This document shows, piece after piece, positions 25,312-33,336 of a DNA stretch of 64,000 nucleotides (position 1 is the first letter of the stretch; every line of letters starts with the position of its first letter). The stretch spans positions 4,044,919 to 4,108,918 of the forward strand of contig OX244046.1 of assembly GCA_945861085.1 (NCBI GenBank). The letters are read 5' to 3'. The position numbers and the translations under genes are program-made. This stretch comes from Clostridioides difficile_D (GTDB taxonomy: Bacteria; Bacillota; Clostridia; Peptostreptococcales; Peptostreptococcaceae). The notes under the pieces are model-generated. The model was given only the letters and a program-made list of their open reading frames with translations, was not told the DNA's origin and made no database searches.

Positions 25312-26406
25312 TTACTCTCCCTCTAAAATAATCTTAAATTTACTCCAAGGTTCAATAAAGTCTAAAAGTATTATTTCGTCTTCCTTTATTCTACCTACCT
25401 TATTTTTTCTTTCATCTGTACAATCTTGAAGTATCAACTGTAATTCCCCTTTATACTTTCCAAAGTCATCATTACCAATCACTACATCTCCTCTTTTAAA
25501 GATGGTCGTATTATCATGTTTAGGGAAATTTTCTTTAACATATTTTTTTCTTACTTCTGTAGACCTTGCTACCTGATTAGTTATGTCCCCTCTTCTAAAA
25601 TGTTGCTCATTTACCATTATTGTCTTCTCTATTTCAGAAGTTTCTTCCTCAGCTACTACACTAAATACAACTTGATATTTATTTACTTCAGACATTCTTT
25701 TTAATTCATCTTCACTTGCATATGCATTTCCCACAATTACATCATCAATCAATCCAGTTGCGAATAAGTGCTTAGTTGCTGTAGATATATCTAAGTTTCT
25801 ATGCATTTCAAGTGTACACAGTCCATCATTTATGTTCCAAGGCCCTATTGTTGCGTATTTTGAGTTAACAAAAGCAGCAGTTCTTATTCCATACTTTTTA
25901 AATCTATTTGAACATCTTACAAAGAAATCATATGGCAAGCCTGTACCCCTTTGAGGATAAAAATTATGACAACCATATATATTATTTACATTTGGCTTGT
26001 ACGTAATTATATTATCTAAGTATGCTACATCATTACTCATATTTAGTTCTACTTTCAAATCATATGGATTGAAAGAAATCATAGCTTCTTTACTTCCATC
26101 ATACCCATAGTCAAGCCTTATTCCACTAGCATTTAACTCATTAAAGAATGTTAAATCATCATAAGATATTTCTAATATATCAAATATATTTGGAGCTATA
26201 TCAAGGATTACTTCAAATCCTAATTCTCTTGAAAAGGTTATAATCTCTTTAAAATGTTTTTTAACTTCTTCCTTAGGTCTTGTAATTGAAAGCATGCACA
26301 TAAATATTCTCTTAAATCCATATTTTGAAGCCATTTTTATATATGCCTTATCATCTTCCATGTTACTATGTTCTGGATATACTGATATTCCTAATCTTCT
26401 TTCCAT
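25312..26406 (-). CDS. MupG-like DUF871 TIM-barrel protein (6-phospho-glycosidase)
   Basis: A 364-residue protein of the DUF871/MupG family. It has an N-terminal TIM barrel (MERRLGISVYPEHSNMEDDK, then DLTFFNELNASGIRLDYGYD and NIYGCHNFYPQRGTGLPYDF) and a C-terminal cyclophilin-like domain from about residue 245 (HFRRGDITNQVARST). The characterised member MupG cleaves MurNAc-6-phosphate-GlcNAc disaccharides brought in by a PTS. The start at 26406 follows GAGGAGGAG. Here it sits directly after a lactose/cellobiose-type IIC gene, so it probably cuts the phosphorylated disaccharide that the PTS imports. Confidence 0.82.
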   Translation of the reverse strand: MERRLGISVYPEHSNMEDDKAYIKMASKYGFKRIFMCMLSITRPKEEVKKHFKEIITFSRELGFEVILDIAPNIFDILEISYDDLTFFNELNASGIRLDYGYDGSKEAMISFNPYDLKVELNMSNDVAYLDNIITYKPNVNNIYGCHNFYPQRGTGLPYDFFVRCSNRFKKYGIRTAAFVNSKYATIGPWNINDGLCTLEMHRNLDISTATKHLFATGLIDDVIVGNAYASEDELKRMSEVNKYQVVFSVVAEEETSEIEKTIMVNEQHFRRGDITNQVARSTEVRKKYVKENFPKHDNTTIFKRGDVVIGNDDFGKYKGELQLILQDCTDERKNKVGRIKEDEIILLDFIEPWSKFKIILEGE

Positions 26407-26449
26407 CTTTCTCCTCCTCAAATTACATTATTTAAAATACATAAAATTA

Positions 26450-26482
26450 AAGGCGAAGGTCATTCCTCCTACCTTCACCCTT
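26450..26482 (-). terminator. Intercistronic hairpin between IIC and the MupG-like gene
   Basis: AAGGCGAAGGT (26450-26460) pairs with ACCTTCACCCTT (26471-26482). It lies in the 134-base gap between the PTS IIC gene and the catabolic genes and could attenuate transcription or protect an RNA end. No strong U-tract follows on the minus strand. Confidence 0.35.
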
Positions 26483-26540
26483 AATAACTTATAAGCTTTT
26501 TCTATATTTTATATAGTACAAAACTTCTATATATGTATTT

Positions 26541-27842
26541 TTATAAATTTTCACTCATTTCTTCTTGTTCTCTTTGTAATTGTTGCTTTTCAAAAACTTT
26601 GAAGAATGGATAATAAACAGCAAATGATATCACAAAGTTGATTAATACTAAGATACCTGCTAGTATACTCCAATTAGTACTCATTACTGCTGCTATTGGT
26701 GCTGGCATTGCAAATGGTAATCTTGCTACCATCATAGGTATAACCCCTGTAATAGTAAGAACATACGATAGAATTGTCATTATTATAGGTCCAATTATAA
26801 ATGGTATTCCTAGTATTGGATTCATAACTATTGGTGCTCCAAATATTATAGGTTCGTTTATGTTGAATAATCCTGGTAAAAATCCTAATCTACCTAAACT
26901 CTTTAGATATTGTGACTTAGAAAACATAAACATTACAACTAATGCAAGAGTAGCTCCTGCTCCCCCTATCCATACATACCACTGTAAAAATTGTTCTGTA
27001 AATATGTTTGGCATTGCATGAGCTGATACTCCTTCTGTGAATGCAGTTATATTTTCTGCTATAGACATATCCCATATAGGTCTTATTACTGGCCCCATTA
27101 TAGCTGGACCATGTATTCCAAGTACCCAGAATAAAGTTATTAGAAATACTGTCAGTAACCCACCACCTAAACTATTTCCTGATAAAAATCCTTTTAAAGG
27201 TGATAACATAGCACTTAGTGCTGCACTTATATCAAATCCTAAAATATGTCTTATTACCCAGAATAACATTAAGATTACTGCTGTTGGTAATAATGCAGTA
27301 AATGAATTTGAAACCTCTACTGGAACTCCTGCTGGCATCTTAATTGTAATATTCTTTTCCTTCATGAAACGATATATCTCAACTGTAATTAATGATGTTA
27401 CGATTGCTCCAAATAATGATGGTGAATTAAGTTTAGCCATATCCATCCATCTACCAGCTTCTATAACACCACTCACTGGTTCAACTACTTGTGTTGGAAC
27501 TATTGTAGAAACTAAAAACGCCATAACTGCAAGCATTCCAACACCTGTTGTATCTAGATTATAGCTTTTAGCAAGTGATGATGCTATTCCAAAAGTAGCA
27601 TATAGAGATAAAAATCCTACAGTATATCTAAATGGTATATCTAATGTTTCTCTAAATGGAGCTATAAAATCCATATAGGCATCAATAGGTATGTTTAATA
27701 ATATTGTGAAAAATGACCCCACTATTGTTAGTGGTAATGTTGCTATTATACCTGCTCTTACAGCTCTCATATGTCTTTGATTGCTTATCTTCGCTGCTAC
27801 AGGCATAATCTTGCGCTCTAAAAAACTTGCGAATTTTTCCAT
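26541..27842 (-). CDS. PTS permease IIC, lactose/cellobiose (ChbC/CelB) family
   Basis: A 433-residue protein with about ten membrane helices. Diagnostic EIIC features are FWVLGIHGPAIMGPVIRPIW and the GLFNINEPIIFGAPIVMNPI motif that forms the sugar site. It transports a sugar, probably a disaccharide, together with the IIB and IIA genes at 29334 and 28969, which lie on the other side of the GntR gene. A large palindromic operator lies upstream (27945-28004). The catabolic genes follow downstream on the same strand. Confidence 0.9.
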   Translation of the reverse strand: MEKFASFLERKIMPVAAKISNQRHMRAVRAGIIATLPLTIVGSFFTILLNIPIDAYMDFIAPFRETLDIPFRYTVGFLSLYATFGIASSLAKSYNLDTTGVGMLAVMAFLVSTIVPTQVVEPVSGVIEAGRWMDMAKLNSPSLFGAIVTSLITVEIYRFMKEKNITIKMPAGVPVEVSNSFTALLPTAVILMLFWVIRHILGFDISAALSAMLSPLKGFLSGNSLGGGLLTVFLITLFWVLGIHGPAIMGPVIRPIWDMSIAENITAFTEGVSAHAMPNIFTEQFLQWYVWIGGAGATLALVVMFMFSKSQYLKSLGRLGFLPGLFNINEPIIFGAPIVMNPILGIPFIIGPIIMTILSYVLTITGVIPMMVARLPFAMPAPIAAVMSTNWSILAGILVLINFVISFAVYYPFFKVFEKQQLQREQEEMSENL

Positions 27843-27944
27843 AGTTATCCCCCTGTATTATTGATATTATCCTTTATTTATAATGCAATAACGATTTCAT
27901 AACACAAACTAATTTTTATGTAATTGATAATATCACTTATTTAT

Positions 27945-28004
27945 TAAAAATATTATAACATTATAATGTTTGCTTGTAAACATTATAATGTTATAATATT
28001 TTTA
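27945..28004. promoter_or_regulatory. GntR operator site 1: perfect 27-base inverted repeat
   Basis: Arms at 27945-27971 and 27978-28004 are exact complements around the spacer GCTTGT. Each arm contains ACATTATAATGTTATAATAT or its complement. The right arm recurs over 25 bases upstream of the PTS IIB gene (29680-29704), and a related dyad precedes the GntR gene. It sits where it could control the IIC operon. Confidence 0.7.
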
Positions 28005-28052
28005 TAAATAAAAATCCTGAGCATATTATCATTTTAATAAACTCAGGATTTT
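28005..28052 (-). terminator. Terminator of the GntR gene
   Basis: An 11-base stem (AAAATCCTGAG at 28011-28021, complement at 28042-28052) directly follows the gntR stop codon and runs into a U-rich stretch on the minus strand. Confidence 0.75.
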
Positions 28053-28054
28053 CA

Positions 28055-28756
28055 TTATATTTCATATTTAATTACGTAATTTTGTACTTCTGTATTATAT
28101 CTTGCAAATGATAACTCAACTATATTATCACTCTCATCATAGGTCTTTCTTTTTCTTCCTAATAATATGTCTTTATCTAGATTTAGAGCCTTTGATACTT
28201 CTAGTTCTGATTCTTCTATAAAAAATTCATCTTCAAATCTAGTTATATTTATATTTCTTCTATATAAATACATATATAAAGAACTTTCATTATTAAAACT
28301 TTCAACAGTCAGATTTTCATCAAAAGGTATATAATGAGTAAAAAATATATATGGCTTACTATCCAAGTAATACATTCTGGTAATCTTGCTACATTTTTCC
28401 CCAAATATGCTAAAGACTTGTGAATTTTCATCATTTATTATTTTTTCAATTGAAATAGTCTCTTTAGATAACTTATGACCTTTAGATAAAAGTATACTTG
28501 AAAAAGACTCTGCTTTAGATAGTTTATTAAAAAGACTATTACTTATTACTTTTGTCCCTTTTCCACTTTTTTTCTCTACATACCCTTCTGATTCTAATAT
28601 CTCAATAGCTTTTCTAATAGTAATTTTACTGACCCCAAATTCTTCCTCCAATTCTCTTTCTGTTGGAATATTTTCATCAATTTTATATTCGTTATTTAAT
28701 ATTTTTTGTTTTAATATATCTACGACTTGTATATATAATGGTTGATTTCTTAACAT
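28055..28756 (-). CDS. GntR-family regulator with UTRA (UbiC-like) domain
   Basis: A 233-residue regulator with an N-terminal winged helix-turn-helix (PTERELEEEFGVSKITIRKA then IEILESEGYVEKKSGKGTKV). A C-terminal UTRA ligand-binding domain (about 75-230) follows, of the kind that senses phosphorylated sugars. It lies between the IIA and IIC genes of the PTS. Three near-identical palindromic sites upstream of IIB, gntR itself and IIC are the likely targets, so it probably represses all three transcription units until the imported sugar phosphate binds. Confidence 0.88.
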   Translation of the reverse strand: MLRNQPLYIQVVDILKQKILNNEYKIDENIPTERELEEEFGVSKITIRKAIEILESEGYVEKKSGKGTKVISNSLFNKLSKAESFSSILLSKGHKLSKETISIEKIINDENSQVFSIFGEKCSKITRMYYLDSKPYIFFTHYIPFDENLTVESFNNESSLYMYLYRRNINITRFEDEFFIEESELEVSKALNLDKDILLGRKRKTYDESDNIVELSFARYNTEVQNYVIKYEI

Positions 28757-28770
28757 GATTCACCTCTTAA

Positions 28771-28800
28771 ATTATATGTTATAATATTATAACATATAAT
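28771..28800. promoter_or_regulatory. GntR operator site 2: perfect 30-bp palindrome
   Basis: ATTATATGTTATAAT (28771-28785) is followed directly by its reverse complement (28786-28800). It lies 15 bases before the gntR start codon and shares the TGTTATAATATTATAACA-type core with sites 1 and 3, fitting autoregulation. Confidence 0.65.
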
Positions 28801-28844
28801 CTTATACTATTAATAGTAAATATCTATTAACTTTAAACTCAATA

Positions 28845-28950
28845 CAAAAAGAGTTCTCAAAACAAACTTAATGTACTGCTCACCAAATATTGAACCAACA
28901 ATCTAGCAATTAGTGTGCAACACATAATGTATATTTTAAGAACTCTCTTA
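28845..28950 (-). terminator. Long-stem terminator after PTS IIA
   Basis: AAGAGTTCTC near 28849-28858 pairs with GAACTCTCTT near 28940-28949 across about 80 bases. On the minus strand the stem is followed by TTTTTGTATTG. It separates the IIB-IIA unit from the gntR gene. The large internal part might carry extra structure. Confidence 0.5.
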
Positions 28951-28968
28951 ATTTATTCTCTTTAATTT

Positions 28969-29286
28969 TTATTTACCTTCTAACTTCAAATGTAAATCAA
29001 CGATTTCCTCAGCCAACTGTTGAAAATTCATACCATTCATTAAGTGGTCTTGTGCATGTATAAGTATGACACTTATTTCAGTCTTGTTTCCAGTAGCTTC
29101 GTTTTGTATTAATTCTGTTTGATATCTATGTGCCTTATTTATAACTTCCTTAGACTCTTTTAATAATTCTTTTGCTTTTTCCATGTTTCCATTCTTAGCT
29201 TCTTTTATTGCCTCAAAAGCTAATCCTTTACCTTCACCTGCATAACCTATTATATTAAAAGATATTTCTATAATCTTTTCATCCAT
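28969..29286 (-). CDS. PTS component IIA, lactose/cellobiose family
   Basis: A 105-residue all-helical IIA protein. The phosphorylated histidine lies in ISVILIHAQDHLMNGM (first His, about residue 77), the signature of the lactose/cellobiose/chitobiose IIA family. It passes phosphate from HPr to the IIB encoded just upstream (29334). The gene pair is separated from IIC by the gntR gene. Confidence 0.92.
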   Translation of the reverse strand: MDEKIIEISFNIIGYAGEGKGLAFEAIKEAKNGNMEKAKELLKESKEVINKAHRYQTELIQNEATGNKTEISVILIHAQDHLMNGMNFQQLAEEIVDLHLKLEGK

Positions 29287-29333
29287 TCTTTGATTCTCCC
29301 AATTTATATATTAAAAATATATTATGTTTTCTA

Positions 29334-29645
29334 TTACTTAGTGTTGTTAAGTTCTATTGCTCTATTTAAAACAGCTTCTCCATTAACTGTTCCATAGTGC
29401 ATCATATTTATAACCTCTACTGGTATATTATATGGCTTAGCAATTTCCTGTGCCTTAGGTAATATGTATCTAACTTGTGGTCCTAATAATAAGACATCAC
29501 ATTTTTCTATTTCATTTTGTATAGTTGATTCTGGTATTGCCCAAATTTGTGACTCTATACCGTTTTCTTTAGCTGCACTTTCCATCTTAGTAACTAATAA
29601 ACTTGTAGACATTCCTGCTGAACAGGCCAACATTATTTTTATCAT
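29334..29645 (-). CDS. PTS component IIB, lactose/cellobiose family
   Basis: A 103-residue IIB protein with the N-terminal phospho-cysteine loop MIKIMLACSAGMSTSLLVTK (Cys8) and the family's CDVLLLGPQVRYILPKAQEI stretch. It hands phosphate to the sugar at the IIC encoded at 26541. It is the first gene of its unit and has operator site 3 about 35 bases upstream. Confidence 0.92.
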   Translation of the reverse strand: MIKIMLACSAGMSTSLLVTKMESAAKENGIESQIWAIPESTIQNEIEKCDVLLLGPQVRYILPKAQEIAKPYNIPVEVINMMHYGTVNGEAVLNRAIELNNTK

Positions 29646-29679
29646 ATATTTTCCTCCAAATTTTTATTAACAACCACCT

Positions 29680-29704
29680 AAACATTATAATGTTATAATA
29701 TTTT
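29680..29704. promoter_or_regulatory. GntR operator site 3
   Basis: These 25 bases are identical to the right arm of site 1 (27978-28002) and include ACATTATAATGTTATAAT. Position just upstream of the IIB gene suits a repressor site overlapping the promoter. Confidence 0.65.
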
Positions 29705-29777
29705 ATTTAATTCTACCCTAAATGCAATATACTTTCAATACTTTTTTGTTATTTTAATATTATTAATTACTAAACTA

Positions 29778-29812
29778 ACAAAAACCGTATCATTTATTTA
29801 TGATACGGTTCT
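29778..29812 (-). terminator. Terminator overlapping the end of rlmH
   Basis: A ten-base stem (AACCGTATCA at 29783-29792, TGATACGGTT at 29801-29810) is followed on the minus strand by TTTTTG. The upstream arm encodes the last residues of RlmH, so stop codon and terminator overlap. Confidence 0.8.
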
Positions 29813-30273
29813 CCATTATTTATCCTATAAGCTCTATAAATCTGTTCTAACAATATCAACCTCATCATCTGATGAGGAAAAGTCATCCTAGAAAAAGATA
29901 ACTTATAATCAGCCCTTCCGAGAACCTCATCAGAAAGTCCTAAAGAACCTCCTATTATAAAACAGATACTACTATTTCCTCTAACTGCTAAATCACTCAT
30001 GGTCTTAGCAAGTTCTTCAGAAGACAAATTCTTTCCATCAATAGCCAAAGCTATAACATAACTATTATGCTTTATCTTCCCTAAAATTCTCTTTCCTTCT
30101 TTATCTTTTATAATTTCCATTTCCTTAGCACTCAAACTCTCTGGAGCTTTTTCATCATCCAACTCTATAATTTCTAACTTACAATACTTAGAAAGCCTTT
30201 TCTTAAACTCATCAATACCTAATTTTAAATATTTTTCTTTAATTTTACCTACTACAACTATACTTATATTCAT
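29794..30273 (-). CDS. rlmH: RlmH, 23S rRNA pseudouridine-1915 N3-methyltransferase
   Basis: The 159-residue SPOUT-class methyltransferase modifies pseudouridine 1915 in helix 69 of 23S rRNA on assembled ribosomes. Family marks are the start (MNISIVVVGKIKEKYLKLGI), YVIALAIDGKNLSSEELA, the SAM-binding knot FIIGGSLGLSDEVLGRADYK and the ending MRLILLEQIYRAYRINNGEP with the conserved final YHK. Length is standard. It is commonly close to the origin in Firmicutes. Confidence 0.96.
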   Translation of the reverse strand: MNISIVVVGKIKEKYLKLGIDEFKKRLSKYCKLEIIELDDEKAPESLSAKEMEIIKDKEGKRILGKIKHNSYVIALAIDGKNLSSEELAKTMSDLAVRGNSSICFIIGGSLGLSDEVLGRADYKLSFSRMTFPHQMMRLILLEQIYRAYRINNGEPYHK

Positions 30274-30345
30274 ATGTTTCTCCTAAACTTAAATTTGTTG
30301 CAAATTTATATACTAATAGAACTTACAAACTCTATAAAATTATCT

Positions 30346-32442
30346 CTATATTTCTTGATTTGCATACTCTATAAATTCCTCGAAAGGTATAGCTTTACTA
30401 TAATAATATCCTTGATATATTTCACATCCTAATTCATATAACTTATCTCTTTGGTTCAAATTTTCAACATACTCAACAATTATATCAAAATTCAAGTTCT
30501 TTGAAAGATTAACAATAGAAATTATGATTTCACTACTTCTTTTATTTGTAAGTACTTCTTTAACTAACGAACCATCTAACTTAACTATATCAAAATTATT
30601 ATTTTGAAGATATATAAGAGAACTATGCCCCATGCCAAAATCATCCATAATTAGCTTTATTCCTAAGTTATGTATCGCATTTATACGCTCAACAATTATT
30701 TGTGAACCTGATAATGCAATTTGCTCTGTGATTTCTATACCTAACATACTAGGATTTATATCATTACTATTAATTATGTTTTTTATTTGCTCCGGTAACT
30801 TAGGGTCATCAAGTTGGTCTGGAGATATATTTACGGAAAACTTAACAGGGTTTCTCAATAATTTTTCACTCTTCTTTAAATCAACGCATGCTTTATTTAT
30901 GATATACTCTCCTAGTTCATCCAAAAACCCTTCCTCTTTAGCCAAAATTATAACTAGTGGTGGATAAATGAATCCTCCTATTGAATGTTTCCATCTAAGT
31001 AGCCCTTCTGCACCTACAACATCTCCATTATAATTGACTTGTGGCTGATAAAAAAGTTCTATTTCTTCTCTTTTCATAGCAAACTTCAAGTCTGATGCCA
31101 ACATTTTTGAAATTGAACCTATTTTACCATTATGATTTAGAAGATTAGGCTGTTCACCTGTCAATTCATACCTTTTTACTAAGTTTGTTAAGTTTTCTAT
31201 GTTATTTTTAAACATATATGTATATCTATTTTGCGACATCTTTATAAATGGAATATAAATCATAACTCCCACACATAGATTAAATAATTGCAACAAACTA
31301 CCTCTTAGTGAACCTGTAGCCATATATCCACTTAAAAATATAGGTGATGTCCATTCTACAGCAGAAACTGTACATGGTACAATCCCTACAGACATAGCCA
31401 CATAACTTGTAATAGTTAAAATTATAGGAGTGATTACAAAAGGTACAAACATAATATAATTAAAAACAATTGGTATCCCGAAAACTAGCATCTCATTTAT
31501 ATTAAAAAGAGCTGGTATTGAAGCAATTTTAGCTAGCTTTCTTACGTTTATACGCTTTTCACTAAGAAAAATTGCAATTACTAGACATAGCAAAGAGCCA
31601 CATCCTCCCAACAAAACCATTGTATCAAAAAAAGTCTTAGTAAAGATTTCTGTTGGCAATTGATTATTATTAACTAAATTGATGTTAATTGCCATGCTAT
31701 TTTCAAATAAATTTTTTGCAACTGTATCTAGTACATTACTCCCATGAATTCCAAAAAACCACATAAAGTGCATTAAAAAAATAAACAACAGGGCACTCAT
31801 AAGGTTTGTTCCCATTCTATTAAACACATTTGAAAATAAATTATAAAATATATCTTGAAAGTTTGAACTACCAATTAGACTTATCATTATCACTCTAAAA
31901 ATAGAAAACAAAAATACTACTATTATGAAAGGAACTATAGCTGAGACTACCATATTAAAGTCTGCATCAGCTCCTTCTGTATGAAACTTTACACTTGTAA
32001 CAAAAGATTCTGTAAGTTTTATAAACAATACAGAAGATGTCATAGCAACAATAATAGCTGTAAATAACCACTTTGTCTTGAATATTTCTATATAGGAATT
32101 AAGTTCATTTCCACTTGAAAACACTAAAAAAGAGCACATTGCAACTATAGGAACAAGTACTGTATACTTGCTCCCATATATTTTCCCATAACTATAACTT
32201 ATTGTTAATAATATTATTAATGAAATAATTCCTAAAGTAGAATCATTTATAAAGTTAAGAAGATTTGCAATTTCACCATTAAACAAGCTTGATAAATACT
32301 CTTGATAAGCCTTTATTGGAAGATTTAAAATGACAAGAGCAGTTGAACCAGTCATAATAGCAGGTATCGCTAAAATCATTCCTTGCTTTATAGAATATAA
32401 AATTTTATTATCTTCAACATTTTCGAAATTTCTTTTTAGCAA
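30346..32442 (-). CDS. EIIC-EAL fusion: membrane cyclic-di-GMP phosphodiesterase
   Basis: A 698-residue protein. Residues about 1-415 form a PTS EIIC-like membrane domain (IFLMHFMWFFGIHGSNVLDT, PALFNINEMLVFGIPIVFNY). Residues about 445-695 form an EAL domain with the catalytic set intact: AEGLLRW, NISPDQL, GIEITEQ, MDDFGMGHSSL, VKLDGSL, VEYVEN and YQGYYYSKAI. It should hydrolyse c-di-GMP. No IIB or IIA is fused, and its likely role is a sugar-sensing phosphodiesterase rather than a transporter; that is inference. C. difficile encodes many c-di-GMP enzymes, and EIIC-EAL proteins have been noted among them. Only 12 bases separate it from the MBL hydrolase gene upstream. Confidence 0.9.
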   Translation of the reverse strand: MLKRNFENVEDNKILYSIKQGMILAIPAIMTGSTALVILNLPIKAYQEYLSSLFNGEIANLLNFINDSTLGIISLIILLTISYSYGKIYGSKYTVLVPIVAMCSFLVFSSGNELNSYIEIFKTKWLFTAIIVAMTSSVLFIKLTESFVTSVKFHTEGADADFNMVVSAIVPFIIVVFLFSIFRVIMISLIGSSNFQDIFYNLFSNVFNRMGTNLMSALLFIFLMHFMWFFGIHGSNVLDTVAKNLFENSMAININLVNNNQLPTEIFTKTFFDTMVLLGGCGSLLCLVIAIFLSEKRINVRKLAKIASIPALFNINEMLVFGIPIVFNYIMFVPFVITPIILTITSYVAMSVGIVPCTVSAVEWTSPIFLSGYMATGSLRGSLLQLFNLCVGVMIYIPFIKMSQNRYTYMFKNNIENLTNLVKRYELTGEQPNLLNHNGKIGSISKMLASDLKFAMKREEIELFYQPQVNYNGDVVGAEGLLRWKHSIGGFIYPPLVIILAKEEGFLDELGEYIINKACVDLKKSEKLLRNPVKFSVNISPDQLDDPKLPEQIKNIINSNDINPSMLGIEITEQIALSGSQIIVERINAIHNLGIKLIMDDFGMGHSSLIYLQNNNFDIVKLDGSLVKEVLTNKRSSEIIISIVNLSKNLNFDIIVEYVENLNQRDKLYELGCEIYQGYYYSKAIPFEEFIEYANQEI

Positions 32443-32454
32443 AGTTATTCACCT

Positions 32455-33252
32455 CTACTTTATCTCATAAACATTAGAAACATCATTTCGTGATAATACA
32501 TCTAGTTTTACATCTTGTCCAACTACTATATCATTTGATGCTAATACTCCTTTTGAAGTCTCATATGCCAACTCAGGGAAATTATTTTCTTTACTTAAGT
32601 GTGCTAATAATATAGATTCTGTACCTTCATTAATAAGCTCAACACAGAAATTAGCTGCATCTTCATTAGATAAATGACCAGTATTTGACATTACTCTTTT
32701 CTTTAAAGCATATGTATATGAACCCATCATAAGCATATTAGGGTCATAATTTGATTCTAAAACTACTAACTTAGATTTGTATAAATGTTTTTTTATATTT
32801 TGAGTTATACATCCTATATCAGTAGCTATAGATATCTTTTCATCACTCTCTGTATAAAAATTATAGCCAACTGGGTCAGACGCATCATGTTCTATTGAAA
32901 AAGGTCTCACTATAATATCTCCTAATGAATAAGTTTTATCATTTTCAAAAACCTTCATATTTTTATCTTTGATATCACCTAGCTTATCCTTCATAGAACA
33001 CCATGTCTTTATATTAGCAAATACTGGTATATCAAACTTTCTTGATAATATACCTGCCCCTTTTATATGGTCAACATGCTCATGTGTTATAAATATTCCT
33101 TTTAATTTATCTGCATCTACATCAATGTCTTTAAGACCTGTAGTTATTCTCTTTCCACTTAATCCTGCATCTACTAATATATTAGTATTTTTATATCCTA
33201 TATAATGGCAATTACCACTACTTCCACTTCCCACTGAACAATACTTTAGCAT
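32455..33252 (-). CDS. YycJ/WalJ-like metallo-beta-lactamase-fold hydrolase
   Basis: A 265-residue enzyme with the start MLKYCSVGSGSSGNCHYIGY, the metal motif FITHEHVDHIKG, and further ligands at IEHDASDP and in the SNTGHLSN segment. It matches the YycJ (WalJ/VicX) family, which is often close to the origin in Firmicutes and has been linked to DNA-repair-related nuclease activity and cell-wall signalling. No walRK genes are present here. It is the first gene of the unit with the EIIC-EAL fusion. Confidence 0.88.
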   Translation of the reverse strand: MLKYCSVGSGSSGNCHYIGYKNTNILVDAGLSGKRITTGLKDIDVDADKLKGIFITHEHVDHIKGAGILSRKFDIPVFANIKTWCSMKDKLGDIKDKNMKVFENDKTYSLGDIIVRPFSIEHDASDPVGYNFYTESDEKISIATDIGCITQNIKKHLYKSKLVVLESNYDPNMLMMGSYTYALKKRVMSNTGHLSNEDAANFCVELINEGTESILLAHLSKENNFPELAYETSKGVLASNDIVVGQDVKLDVLSRNDVSNVYEIK

Positions 33253-33289
33253 TCCTTCACCTCTTTTTCTGCCTTATAGATTATATTAT

Positions 33290-33329
33290 ACCAAAAAAAC
33301 AGAGTATTAAATAAAATTTAATACTCTGT
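33290..33329 (-). terminator. Terminator of the M1 peptidase gene
   Basis: A 12-base stem (ACAGAGTATTAA at 33300-33311, complement at 33318-33329) followed by TTTTTTTGG on the minus strand, eight bases after the peptidase stop codon. Confidence 0.85.
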
Positions 33330-33336
33330 ACGAAAT

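Noticed and set aside
27037..27564. Plus-strand frame of 175 codons
   Set aside because: Antisense shadow of the PTS IIC gene; no ribosome-binding site or family.
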